Counted from the stretch's first letter, positions 28,132-36,041 are shown. The stretch is DNA of 64,000 nt from Caenispirillum bisanense (GCF_039523075.1 NZ_BAAAEP010000006.1:1-64000); one strand, 5' to 3'. Notes: generated by a model from the sequence alone, not told the origin. Program-made: numbers and translations.

Positions 28132-29034
28132 TCAGACGCCGCAGTCGGCCAGCTTCATGTCCAGGCGGTGCTGGCGGCAGCAGGCCAGCAGGGTGTTGCG
28201 CAGCAGCATGCCGATGCCGAGCGGCCCGACGGCGGTGAAGCGGTCGGCATAGGCGCCGGCCACCTGCAGCATGTCGGCGCGGCGGCAGTCGCCCACCTGC
28301 TCGACGTTGCCGTCCGGCCGCTGCACCCGGTGGCGGCCGGTATCGATGACGGTGGCGCCGGGGCGGATCCAGTCGGCCCGGATGGCCTCCGGCCGGTTGA
28401 TGCTGCTGACCACGATGTCGGCCTGGCGGGTCACCGCCTTGGGATCGCGGCTGCGCGAATGGATCAGGGTGACGGTGCAGTCGGCCAGGGTCAGCAGCTG
28501 CGCCACCGGCGAGCCGACCACGGCGCAGCGGCCGATCACCGCCGCCGTCATGCCTGCCAGGTCGCGGCCGTGCTGGTGGCGCAGGATGTGGCGCACCGCC
28601 AGGGGGATGCTGGGCAGCAGCCCGGTGCCGCCGGTGATCATCTCGCCCATGTTGCGGGGGTGCTGGCCGTCGACGTCCTTCTCCGCCTGGATGGCGCGGC
28701 GCACCCGCGGAAGGTCGATGTGGCGCGGCAGCGGCTCCAGCAGCAGCACGCCGTTGATGGCGGTGTCGTCGTTCATGCCCTCGATGACCAGCAGCAGCTC
28801 GTCGGTGGTGGTCTCGGCCGGCATGTCGTGGCGGTTGACGGTGAAGCCGACGTCGCGGGCCCAGGCCTCGCGCTCGTCCAGCATCACCTTGGTCTCGCCC
28901 TTGTCGCCGACGCGGATGAGGGCGATGCCCGGGCGCAGCTTGCGGGTGTCGCGGATCTCCCGCACCCGCTTGCCGACCGCATCGCGCAGGTCTTCCGCGT
29001 CGTCGCGGCCGTCGATGAGCAGGGCTTCAGCCAT
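28132..29034 (-). CDS. folD: Bifunctional methylene-THF dehydrogenase / cyclohydrolase FolD
   Basis: FolD interconverts 5,10-methylene- and 10-formyl-tetrahydrofolate in one-carbon metabolism. At 300 residues it is full length. The Lys in VGDKGETKVMLDEREAWARDVG corresponds to the YVxxK catalytic region, here with V-M-L in place of Y. Conserved blocks PLPRHIDLPRVRRAI, DVDGQHPRNMGEM, GRCAVVGSPVAQLL and the NADP loop SRSRDPK follow. Substitutions in the usual YxxxK and PGGVGPMT-type motifs are visible (IDTGRHRVQRPDG at the latter), so this is a diverged FolD. Its start overlaps the upstream small gene by 8 bases. Confidence 0.8.
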   Translation of the reverse strand: MAEALLIDGRDDAEDLRDAVGKRVREIRDTRKLRPGIALIRVGDKGETKVMLDEREAWARDVGFTVNRHDMPAETTTDELLLVIEGMNDDTAINGVLLLEPLPRHIDLPRVRRAIQAEKDVDGQHPRNMGEMITGGTGLLPSIPLAVRHILRHQHGRDLAGMTAAVIGRCAVVGSPVAQLLTLADCTVTLIHSRSRDPKAVTRQADIVVSSINRPEAIRADWIRPGATVIDTGRHRVQRPDGNVEQVGDCRRADMLQVAGAYADRFTAVGPLGIGMLLRNTLLACCRQHRLDMKLADCGV

Positions 29035-29362
29035 GGCCGATGATCCTTTCCGCCAGATGCGCCGCCAGCGCCGCCGGATCGCCGGCGATGTGCAGCGTCT
29101 TGCGGCGGTCGGTGGCGCCGGCCACCAGGGTGAAGGCCGTCTTCGGCAGCTTCCACTCCTTTGCCAGCAGCTTGATCAACGCCTCGTTGGCCTTGCCGTT
29201 CTCGGGCACCGCGGTGACCGCCACCTTCAGCACGTGGCCGCCGTCGGCCTCCAGGGCAAGCCCCTGCACGGCGTTTCGCGACGCTTTGGGCGTCAGCCGC
29301 ACCGCCAGCCGCACCCCGTCGGCGACGGCCTGCAGCGGCAGCCCGGCCACCGGCACGTTCAT
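29027..29362 (-). CDS. DUF167 / YggU family protein
   Basis: This 111-residue protein has the full family signature: VRLAVRLTPKASRNAV, VAVTAVPENGKANEALIKLLAK and TLVAGATDRRKTLHI. Structure is known for the family but function is not. It is commonly found after yggT, as here (5 bases downstream). The ATG at 29362 starts a normal-length protein; its end overlaps folD. Confidence 0.88.
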   Translation of the reverse strand: MNVPVAGLPLQAVADGVRLAVRLTPKASRNAVQGLALEADGGHVLKVAVTAVPENGKANEALIKLLAKEWKLPKTAFTLVAGATDRRKTLHIAGDPAALAAHLAERIIGHG

Positions 29363-29367
29363 GGCGG

Positions 29368-29664
29368 TCAGAGCGAGTAGGCGAGGCGGCCGATGACGCC
29401 CTGCAGGAAGATGATGATGAGGATCAGCACCATGGGCGACAGGTCGACGCCGCCCATCACCGGCACCACCGACCGGATCGGCCGCAGGGCCGGCTCGGTG
29501 ATGCGATGCAGGAAGTCGCCCACGGTGTAGACGAAGCGGTTGTGGGTGTTGATGACGTTGAACGCCACGAGCCAGCTCATCACCGCCGAGATGATGAGCG
29601 CCCAGAGATAGAGATTGAGCGCGATGCTCACGACCTGCAGCAGGGGCCCGAGAACGACATCCAT
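29368..29664 (-). CDS. YggT family membrane protein
   Basis: This 98-residue inner-membrane protein has two hydrophobic helices (VVSIALNLYLWALIISAVMSWLV and MVLILIIIFLQGVIGRLAY). Between them is the YggT signature INTHNRFVYTVGDFLHRITEPALRPIRSVVP. The family is linked to osmotic stress tolerance and cell-division context in other bacteria. The start at 29664 matches family length; longer upstream reading is not conserved. It leads the yggT-yggU-folD group, transcribed away from the tRNA gene. Confidence 0.9.
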   Translation of the reverse strand: MDVVLGPLLQVVSIALNLYLWALIISAVMSWLVAFNVINTHNRFVYTVGDFLHRITEPALRPIRSVVPVMGGVDLSPMVLILIIIFLQGVIGRLAYSL

Positions 29665-29787
29665 GGACGTACAACCGCTCCGCGTTGGAAATGCTCGCGA
29701 AAAACGTAAGGCCTGGGGGCAGATCGCGCAAGGCCGGCGGGTGGTTCGGGTCTCTGACGGCAAAAGTGAAAGGGCGCGACGAAGTGC

Positions 29788-29816
29788 TTGACAACCCCAC
29801 CCGCCCCCACCATTAT
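29788..29816 (+). promoter_or_regulatory. Promoter of tRNA-Ala
   Basis: TTGACA (29788-29793), a 17-base spacer and CATTAT (29811-29816) fit a sigma-70 promoter almost perfectly. The -10 box ends 11 bases before the tRNA gene, leaving a very short leader. Confidence 0.8.
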
Positions 29817-29827
29817 CCGCGCCCACC

Positions 29828-29903
29828 GGGGCTGTAGCTCAGATGGGAGAGCGCTGCAATCGCACTGCAGAGGTCAGGGGTTCGATTCCCCTCAGCTCCA
29901 CCA
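29828..29903 (+). tRNA. tRNA-Ala (anticodon CGC)
   Basis: The 76 bases fold as a full cloverleaf: acceptor GGGGCTG with CAGCTCC, D-stem GCTC/GAGC, anticodon stem CTGCA/TGCAG with loop ATCGCAC, T-stem AGGGG/CCCCT with TTCGATT, then encoded ACCA. Anticodon CGC reads the Ala codon GCG. It has its own promoter and terminator. Mobile-island DNA begins within about 260 bases of its 3' end. Confidence 0.95.
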
Positions 29904-29910
29904 CTTACTC

Positions 29911-29940
29911 AAAACCCAACCGCTCTCGGTTGGGTTTTTT
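29911..29940 (+). terminator. Rho-independent terminator of tRNA-Ala
   Basis: AACCCAACCG and CGGTTGGGTT form a perfect 10-bp stem with a CTCT loop, directly followed by a run of Ts. It begins 7 bases after the tRNA. Confidence 0.92.
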
Positions 29941-30160
29941 TCTGCCCGGAACGCCAGTTTTGGCGCGGGTTCGCGCCTCGCTGCGACGGACGCCACCGGC
30001 CTGGACAGCCCCGTTTCGGGTGGCTTTTCGTTCTCAGTGCCCGCCTATTCTCTGTTTCTGCGAAGGGGGACTTCGCACCCGGCCCTGCATTGGCGCGGGT
30101 TTGCGGCGGCCTGTTCGGCACGGAAGCCGCCTTCACGCAGGCGACCCGCCCCGGACAGGG
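29941..30160. other. Probable left boundary zone of the island
   Basis: No supported gene lies in these 220 bases. A 12-base word TTGGCGCGGGTT occurs twice, at 29960-29971 and 30090-30101. I could not find a second copy of the tRNA 3' end elsewhere in the window, so the exact junction between chromosome and island is not defined. Gene style and codon use change on its far side. Confidence 0.4.
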
Positions 30161-32272
30161 CTACTCATTCACAATGGGGCGGACATCCCAGGTGATGGGC
30201 ACCCCGGGCCGGTAGACGACCTCGTTGCCAAATTTGATGCTGGCCTTCAGGTGTTCAGCCAGCGGCTTGTCCCATTTCTCAATCTGCTTGATCGCCCGGT
30301 TGACGGCGTTGCGGAAGGCGTCCCGGACGTTTTTCCGTTTGTCGCCAGCCTTGCGAAGCTTGCCGCCCTTGCCGACACCTGCCGTGATCGCATCAGCGAT
30401 CTGGGCCATCTCGTCCTCAATTTCCTCCACACGCTGGTGATCGCCGTCTTGCTCGGCTTCCGCCTTCTCGGTAACCAGCGACTGGTACTTGGCTCGATAT
30501 TGCTCGACTGCCTTCCTGTCCACCACGACTCCCGCGTTGCCCAGCGGTGCTCCGGTCGTCACCTGAAAACCATCTTCAATGTCATCGTGCTCCAGCCCGG
30601 AATTCGCGTGATCGGCGACGCCCAGCGCATAGCCGCAAACGACTTCATAGACAGATGCCTCCCGATCCGGATGCGCCAGCAGCAGGTTGATGTATTCCGC
30701 GCCCTTGTCCACGCCTATGATATTGATCGTGTTCCCTCGATTGAACCGAGCCTCCCAACCGCCTCCGCGCTTGCGAAAGAAGTTATCTGGCTGCTTTTCC
30801 TTCGGCGACACCGTTGGCACCGAGATCACCGATGCGGATTCATGTACGGTGCGCAGCAAGGCATCGCCCGGCATGGTGCGCTCCCGGATCGCCGTGGCAT
30901 GGCGGCGAACCATCTCGTCTAACGCGGCGTTCACCTCGCTGGCGTGCCGCTTGTAGAGATCGAAAACGAGCTGGGCAGCCTGTGCAGTGCTTCCGCCAAG
31001 GAAGCGCAGCACCCGATTCACCTCGGCGTATTTGGCGAGGAACTGCCCTACGTTCTCCAGCGAGCTCACTTGGTTGGCCCGCTCCAAGTAGGATGCGGAC
31101 ATGATCTTGTCGTCGTCCTTGTTCCGGCTCTGCGTGAACACGTCCGTCTTGTAATGCTCAATCGGATCGTACTGGTCGGCCTTGGCGGCGATGACCGCAA
31201 AACGCCGGTCGATGCATTGCGAGCATAGGCCGCAGTGGGTGTGCTGATTCGTCATCTCCCACGTGTGGGTGCAGGTCATCGAGTGCTTGATGAGGTCGGC
31301 GCAGCCCAGCTTGACGATCTGTTCGACGACTTCGGCCTTGGTCTTCCAGATATACGGGTTCTCGACCGTGAATGGCGCTTCAGCCACCAGTGTGATGATG
31401 TCCTGGAAACCCTTCATCACCTTGGGGTGCGTTGTCCGGGTGGCGCGGCCGCCGACCACTTGAGCGCACACCGGCAGATTCAGGCTGATCACGCCATTTT
31501 CGTAGAAGCGCACGCTGCTCAGGCCGAGCATCTTGGCGATGGTCGCGCCAATCGAGACGAACAGGAACGAGCGGCTGCGCTGCGTGTATTCCCGGTTCAG
31601 CGGCTTCTTCTTGTGAACGCGCACGCTGATCTGATGCGGCGCGTTGTCTCCCGCTTTCTGCGCCAGCAGCTCTTGAAGCGTCTTGTGCCGGGTGTTGAGC
31701 TTGGGCGTGGCCTTGTGCGTGACCAGCACCACACGCCGCCTCTGGCCCAGCACTTCGTCCAGCGCGCCTGCCAGTGAGTCCAAACCACCGGAAAACATCA
31801 CCACCTGCTCCGGTTTGCCATACATGGTCTGTGCGTCGTTGAACTCCAGGTAGTCCTGGAACGAATGATCCTGTTCCAGCTTGACGAAGCTGAACGCGTA
31901 GTTGTCGTCCGAGAGGAAGTCCAGCGTCGAGGTGAGCGCGTTCTTCACCTCCTCGCCGTTCCAGAAATCCGGATTGCGCACCGGCACGACGAAATGCAGG
32001 TCGCGCCGCCAGCCATCGCCGAAGCTATCGACATCGTCCGCACCGCGCAGAATCACCTGATCGGCGCTGTAGACGTAGGTAGCGATCTCCAGCAGGTCGT
32101 GGAACCTGGTCGGCACGCTGCCGAACATCTTGCTGTGGATGTCCTCGATGCGCAGCGTGACGTTGCCTTCTCCTTTCACGCCAGAGAGCCGAAGGCGAAT
32201 TTCGTTCTTCGGATCGTCGCTGATTCCCTTGGCCGAGGCGTTTCCGCAAATGACGAATTTCTTAGTTTGCAC
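30161..32272 (-). CDS. Large QueC-like PP-loop ATPase (candidate defence/modification protein)
   Basis: This 703-residue protein has an N-terminal beta-rich domain (about 1-150), then a QueC/PP-loop core. The pyrophosphatase loop SGGLDS is at 161-166. A four-cysteine zinc site is present: C334, C347, C350 and C353, in CTHTWEM...HCGLCSQC, as in QueC. QueC makes 7-cyano-7-deazaguanine, but is about 230 residues; the C-terminal about 330 residues here are extra and end in a charged helical segment with EAEQDGDHQRVEEIEDE. No other queuosine gene is nearby. QueC-like proteins occur in anti-phage systems (Qat, type IV CBASS), which makes defence plausible but unproven. Its start overlaps the upstream gene by 11 bases in a three-gene operon. 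Confidence 0.8.
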   Translation of the reverse strand: MQTKKFVICGNASAKGISDDPKNEIRLRLSGVKGEGNVTLRIEDIHSKMFGSVPTRFHDLLEIATYVYSADQVILRGADDVDSFGDGWRRDLHFVVPVRNPDFWNGEEVKNALTSTLDFLSDDNYAFSFVKLEQDHSFQDYLEFNDAQTMYGKPEQVVMFSGGLDSLAGALDEVLGQRRRVVLVTHKATPKLNTRHKTLQELLAQKAGDNAPHQISVRVHKKKPLNREYTQRSRSFLFVSIGATIAKMLGLSSVRFYENGVISLNLPVCAQVVGGRATRTTHPKVMKGFQDIITLVAEAPFTVENPYIWKTKAEVVEQIVKLGCADLIKHSMTCTHTWEMTNQHTHCGLCSQCIDRRFAVIAAKADQYDPIEHYKTDVFTQSRNKDDDKIMSASYLERANQVSSLENVGQFLAKYAEVNRVLRFLGGSTAQAAQLVFDLYKRHASEVNAALDEMVRRHATAIRERTMPGDALLRTVHESASVISVPTVSPKEKQPDNFFRKRGGGWEARFNRGNTINIIGVDKGAEYINLLLAHPDREASVYEVVCGYALGVADHANSGLEHDDIEDGFQVTTGAPLGNAGVVVDRKAVEQYRAKYQSLVTEKAEAEQDGDHQRVEEIEDEMAQIADAITAGVGKGGKLRKAGDKRKNVRDAFRNAVNRAIKQIEKWDKPLAEHLKASIKFGNEVVYRPGVPITWDVRPIVNE

Positions 32273-33050
32273 TGGTGCGCGCCCCCAACTTCAATTCATC
32301 CTTCATCTTCTTCAGCGCGAAGCCAGCAAAGCCGTCGGACGATTTTCTTGAAATGTCACCGCCTTCCTCGTAGCGGTGTTTGGAAAACCATTGGGACGAG
32401 AAATCTCGAACGATCACCGATGCTTCCCACGTATGCGTGCTCAGCGCGTGATCGAAAAGCGCTTTCTGGTTCATCGTCGCAAAGCGCATTCCTTCACCCA
32501 CATGGGTCGCCAGCGTCTTGGACAGGAAATATTGGAGGCTCTGGTTGGCCAGCCGGTCGAAGAACGAACGCGACAGATCGCCGAATTCCTTTTGCGTTCC
32601 GAGTTTGGAAAGCGCCGCGCGCATCGTGTCCTTGTCGTTTGGGAATAGACCGTTAAAGTGGGGCTGAAGCGCGTCGGCCACCGCGCCGACCAGCGCGCGT
32701 CCGGCGATCTCGGCAAGATCGGAGCGCCTGCGGGAATGGTCGACGGCACGATCCAAGGCCTCGGTGAGACTCGCCGTCACATCGGGCAGTGTTGCGTCGT
32801 CAGGCAAGGAAATGCCGACGGATCGAAGATGGGCGTAGAGATCATCCTTTTTGGCGGCAATGGCCAATTGCGTCATCAGCCACACGGCCTCCGTGTACCC
32901 CTTGTCATCCATCACGAACGAGAACGCCTTTTCTGCGGCGGCGATGGTGGCGTTGGCAACTTGGGACACGTCTGCGCCAGCGGCGATCAGGCCGACGACC
33001 TCCTTCCACGCTTTCGTCCTTGGCAGTACCCCGAGCCGAACGTGCCCCAT
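32262..33050 (-). CDS. Unknown all-helical protein, partner of the QueC-like ATPase
   Basis: I do not recognise a family for this 262-residue protein. Its sequence is rich in amphipathic helices (AAEKAFSFVMDDKG, SLTEALDRAVDHSRRR, FFDRLANQSLQYFLSKTLATH), with no signal peptide or membrane segment. No enzymatic motif stands out. It lies between the HTH gene (35 bases upstream) and the QueC-like gene (overlap of 11 bases), so the three are almost certainly co-transcribed. The tight coupling suggests it is a substrate or partner of the QueC-like enzyme. Confidence 0.7.
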   Translation of the reverse strand: MGHVRLGVLPRTKAWKEVVGLIAAGADVSQVANATIAAAEKAFSFVMDDKGYTEAVWLMTQLAIAAKKDDLYAHLRSVGISLPDDATLPDVTASLTEALDRAVDHSRRRSDLAEIAGRALVGAVADALQPHFNGLFPNDKDTMRAALSKLGTQKEFGDLSRSFFDRLANQSLQYFLSKTLATHVGEGMRFATMNQKALFDHALSTHTWEASVIVRDFSSQWFSKHRYEEGGDISRKSSDGFAGFALKKMKDELKLGARTSAN

Positions 33051-33085
33051 TCAGGATTCCCCTTGTTGAGATCAGTACATCGCGA

Positions 33086-33319
33086 TCACTCGTGCCGTTT
33101 CACGATCACGATGCTCCGGGCTTTTTTTTCTTCTTTCCTCAAATACCCTTTGCGTACCAACTGCGCGATCTGTTCATGGGCGCTGGCGTGGCTGATGCCC
33201 AGCGCGTCGGCCAACTCCTTGACGGTAGGCGGCAGGCCTGTGCTGTCGAAGATTTGGCAAATCGCCCTCAGCGTTCTGGTCTGCGGCTCAGTGATGCCTT
33301 CTGTCTTGTGCTTGCTCAT
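33086..33319 (-). CDS. LexA-N/MarR-like winged-helix regulator
   Basis: This 77-residue protein is one winged helix-turn-helix domain. ITEPQTRTLRAICQIFDSTGLPPTVKELADALGISHASAHEQIAQLVRKGYL is the LexA DNA-binding fold, without the LexA protease domain. It would therefore not self-cleave. GGAGG lies 6 bases before the ATG. Its promoter contains a perfect palindrome (33351-33372), the likely site for autoregulation. It leads the operon with the helical and QueC-like genes. Confidence 0.85.
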   Translation of the reverse strand: MSKHKTEGITEPQTRTLRAICQIFDSTGLPPTVKELADALGISHASAHEQIAQLVRKGYLRKEEKKARSIVIVKRHE

Positions 33320-33344
33320 GGCATTCCTCCTCGCCGATTTCGAG

Positions 33345-33373
33345 AATATATGACCTGATGAACATCAGGTCAA
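33345..33373 (-). promoter_or_regulatory. Near-consensus sigma-70 promoter of the QueC-like operon
   Basis: On the minus strand TTGACC (33368-33373), exactly 17 bases of spacer, then TATATT (33345-33350). The -10 box ends 25 bases before the regulator's start codon. This is one of the strongest promoters in the window. Confidence 0.85.
33351..33372. promoter_or_regulatory. Palindromic operator within the promoter spacer
   Basis: Arms TGACCTGATG and CATCAGGTCA are perfectly complementary with a two-base centre AA. They fill the spacer between the -35 and -10 boxes and overlap the -35. A dimeric regulator bound here would block RNA polymerase. The obvious candidate is the adjacent winged-helix protein. 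The sequence is unlike the SOS boxes of E. coli or alphaproteobacteria. Confidence 0.8.
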
Positions 33374-33408
33374 TGGAGGCGACCCAACGCAGAAAATCTC
33401 TGGTCTGA

Positions 33409-33933
33409 CTACGGGCGCGAGGCGCGGCGCCAGTCCCAAGGAGCTATCGGATCGGCATCGCGCCACAGTCCGGCGTGGCGGCCGCGCGCCTCCTGTTCGG
33501 CGAACTCGTAGGCACCGGCATCCTCGGCGGACTGCTCCTGTGCGTACTGCCGGTACCACCAAGCCATCCCAGCTGTGATCTGGGCCAGCCCTGCGTCGAG
33601 TGTCTTCGGACACGTGCTTGCGGCGCAGGAGGGGTCGGCGACTAGCACCTTGCCCACGAGCCGCCCGTAGCGGTCGCGCTTGCTGCTCATCACGACGACG
33701 TCTTTGCCGAATACGAGGTCGGACATTGACGCCTTGGATCTCTGCCCGAACGCCTGATTCTTCTCCGGCGCATCGATCCCAGCCACCCTGATCTTGTGCT
33801 GCGTCCTATCAGCATCAAGCACGGTGACCGTGTCCCCGTCGGCCACGCCAACCACTCTGCCCGTGATGGTCTCCGCGCTGGCACTCCACGCAGCCAGGGC
33901 GATCAACGTCGCCCAGAAAAATCTCCTCGAAAT
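33409..33933 (-). CDS. Thermonuclease-family (SNase) secreted nuclease
   Basis: This protein has a hydrophobic leader (FFWATLIALAAWSASAE), then an SNase-like OB-fold. Visible motifs are GRVVGVADGDTVTVLDA, IRVAGIDAPEK, DRYGRLVGKVL, and LAQITAGMAWWYRQYA followed by EQEARGRHAGLW. Active-site Asp, Arg and Glu-type residues are in these blocks. The start is uncertain. No ATG, GTG or TTG with correct spacing precedes the leader; ATT at 33933 has AGGGAGA 5 bases upstream and is used here. An in-frame TTG lies at 33906, and the frame is open to an ATG at 34152 with unrelated residues. It would degrade nucleic acid in the periplasm or outside. Confidence 0.75.
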   Translation of the reverse strand: MSRRFFWATLIALAAWSASAETITGRVVGVADGDTVTVLDADRTQHKIRVAGIDAPEKNQAFGQRSKASMSDLVFGKDVVVMSSKRDRYGRLVGKVLVADPSCAASTCPKTLDAGLAQITAGMAWWYRQYAQEQSAEDAGAYEFAEQEARGRHAGLWRDADPIAPWDWRRASRP

Positions 33934-34030
33934 CTCGCTCTCCCTATCTGATGCACGCTGAAACGGGATACCCCGACCGCCCTGTGTGCATATTCTTCGT
34001 AACGGTCTGACAACTTTACTGGCTACCGAA

Positions 34031-34219
34031 ATGACCGTCGAACAAACACTCCCTGAATTGATGTCCCCTCGCCAACGGGCGCGCGAGGCCGCGGAAATCA
34101 TCGCAACCGCCATCGCGCGCTTGCATTCCACGCGCCCCAAAGATGGCGACATTCCTCTTGGCTTCTCGGCACCCGAGCGCGTTCATACGAACCCCTCTAC
34201 AAAAGGAGTTTTGAAATGA
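34031..34219 (+). CDS. Small protein heading the recombinase cassette
   Basis: This 62-residue protein (VEQTLPELMSPRQRAREAAEII...) is not recognised as a named family. Short proteins of this kind occur directly before DUF2924 and serine-recombinase genes in proteobacterial islands. The ATG at 34031 was chosen over a GTG at 33986. Its TGA overlaps the next start as ATGA, so it is translationally coupled to the DUF2924 gene. Confidence 0.55.
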   Translation: MTVEQTLPELMSPRQRAREAAEIIATAIARLHSTRPKDGDIPLGFSAPERVHTNPSTKGVLK

Positions 34220-34677
34220 ACGCACCCGCAACACCCCTCTCGCTGGCGGCGCAAATCGCTAATCTGCCGAAGCTGCCCATGAAAGCTCTGTGGGCTATCT
34301 GGGACAAGTATTTCCCGCAGCGACCGCCGCACCATAACCGGGCTTATGTCGAAGGCCGCGTCGCCTACAAAATTCAAGAGGAAGCGCTGTGCACTACGCT
34401 ACTTGTCCAAAAACAAATGGCGCGGATTGGCGAAGCCCAATCCAAGATCAAGACGCAGCGCGGCGTCGAAGTTCAGGTCATCCCCGGCACTGTGTTGGTG
34501 CGGGAGTTTGACAGCCGCGAACATCGCGTCACCGCGCTGGCAGACGGATCTTTCGAATACGAAGGCCGCCGGTTCAAAAGCCTGTCAGCCGTTGCCCGCC
34601 ACATCACCGGCACCCAGTGGTCGGGCCCCCTGTTTTTTGGGCTTATCAAGAACAAGCGGCGAGGAGGCGGGAAATGA
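34216..34677 (+). CDS. DUF2924 domain protein
   Basis: This 153-residue protein has the DUF2924 signature: LSLAAQIANLPKLPMKALWAIWDKYF, then HNRAYVEGRVAYKIQEEA, and a C-terminal beta part with YEGRRFKSLSAVARHITGTQWSGPLFFGL. Genes for this family almost always precede a serine recombinase gene, as here, and may act with it, but no function is shown. Start and stop both overlap neighbours by four bases (ATGA). Strong GAGGAGG follows near its end for the recombinase. Confidence 0.85.
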   Translation: MNAPATPLSLAAQIANLPKLPMKALWAIWDKYFPQRPPHHNRAYVEGRVAYKIQEEALCTTLLVQKQMARIGEAQSKIKTQRGVEVQVIPGTVLVREFDSREHRVTALADGSFEYEGRRFKSLSAVARHITGTQWSGPLFFGLIKNKRRGGGK

Positions 34678-36041
34678 ATAGCGTTGTGACCAAAAAGCGC
34701 TGCGCCGTCTACACCCGTGTCTCCACCGACGAGCGCCTGGATCAATCCTTCAACTCTCTTGATGCCCAGCGCGAAGCAGGCCATGCCTACATCGTGAGCC
34801 AGCGTGCCGAGGGCTGGTTGCCGGTCGCCGATGACTACGACGACGGCGGCTACTCAGGCGGCAACATGGAACGCCCGGCATTGAAACGGCTGATGGCCGA
34901 CATCATGGCCGACCAGATCGACATTGTGGTCGTCTACAAGATCGACCGCTTGACACGCAGCCTGGCCGACTTCGCCAAGCTGGTGGAGCTCTTCGAGCGC
35001 CACAAGGTGTCGTTCGTGTCGGTGACACAGCAATTCAACACCACCACGTCGATGGGGCGGCTGATGCTGAACATCTTGCTGTCCTTCGCCCAGTTCGAGC
35101 GCGAGGTCACCGGCGAGCGCATCCGCGACAAGATCGCCGCCAGCAAGCGCAAGGGTCTATGGATGGGGGGATACACGCCGCTGGGCTACGAGGTCAGAGA
35201 CCGCAAGCTCGTTGTTGTGGAAAAAGATGCGGAGGTCATCCGGCGAATCTTCATGCGATTTACCGAGACACGCTCCATCACAGACATCGTCCGCGAAATG
35301 GCCTTGGAGGGAATCACCACCAAGCCCAACCGCCTGAAGGATGGCTGCGTGCGTAACGGCACGCCAATGGACAAGAAGTACATCTCCAAGGTACTGCGCA
35401 ACCCGATCTACGTCGGCGAAATTCGCCACAAGGGAGCGGTGTTTGCCGGGCAACACGAGCCCATCATCACGCGCCAGCTGTGGGACCGAGTGCAGGCCAT
35501 CCTTGCCGAAGATGCCCATCAGCGCATGGGCAAGACCCAGACCCGGCACAAGACCGATGCCTTGTTGCGTGGCCTGATGTTCGGCCCTGATGGCGGCAAA
35601 TACCACATCACTTACAGCAAGAAGCCATCCGGCAAGAAGTACCGCTACTACATCCCCAAGGCAGACAGCCGTTACGGCTACCGCAGCAGCGCCACCGGGA
35701 TGATCCCGGCCGACCAAATCGAGGAGGTGGTGGTGAACCTGATTGTGGGGGCGCTCCAGTCGCCAGAAAGCATCCAGGGAGTCTGGAACGCGGTGCGCAG
35801 CAAGTACCCGGAGATCGATGAGCCCACGACCTTGCTGGCCATGCGCCGTCTCGGAGAGGTCTGGAAAGCCTTGTTCCCCGCTGAGCAGGTGCGGCTGGTC
35901 AATCTGCTGATCGAGCGCGTCCAGCTTCTCTCCGATGGCGTCGATATCGTCTGGCGCGAGTCGGGATGGCGGGAACTGGCCGGTGAGTTGCAGGCGGACA
36001 GCATCGGCGGCGAACTGCTGGAAATGGAGATGACCCCATGA
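34674..36041 (+). CDS. Large serine recombinase
   Basis: This 455-residue site-specific recombinase has the resolvase catalytic domain first (about 1-150). It shows AVYTRVSTDERLDQSF with the nucleophilic Ser and nearby Arg, VVYKIDRLTRSL and LNILLSFAQFEREVTGERIRDK. A recombinase domain (GGYTPLGYEV ... YVGEIRHKG) follows, then a zinc-ribbon-like part degenerate in Cys and a C-terminal helical region. It probably integrates or excises the island. The ATG at 34674 has GAGGAGG at good spacing and overlaps the previous stop as ATGA. No attachment core can be assigned with certainty. Confidence 0.92.
   Translation: MNSVVTKKRCAVYTRVSTDERLDQSFNSLDAQREAGHAYIVSQRAEGWLPVADDYDDGGYSGGNMERPALKRLMADIMADQIDIVVVYKIDRLTRSLADFAKLVELFERHKVSFVSVTQQFNTTTSMGRLMLNILLSFAQFEREVTGERIRDKIAASKRKGLWMGGYTPLGYEVRDRKLVVVEKDAEVIRRIFMRFTETRSITDIVREMALEGITTKPNRLKDGCVRNGTPMDKKYISKVLRNPIYVGEIRHKGAVFAGQHEPIITRQLWDRVQAILAEDAHQRMGKTQTRHKTDALLRGLMFGPDGGKYHITYSKKPSGKKYRYYIPKADSRYGYRSSATGMIPADQIEEVVVNLIVGALQSPESIQGVWNAVRSKYPEIDEPTTLLAMRRLGEVWKALFPAEQVRLVNLLIERVQLLSDGVDIVWRESGWRELAGELQADSIGGELLEMEMTP

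Noticed and set aside
30161..32272. Annotation as queuosine biosynthesis gene queC
   Set aside because: Size, extra domains, operon partners and lack of other queuosine genes argue against a plain QueC role, although the catalytic core is similar.
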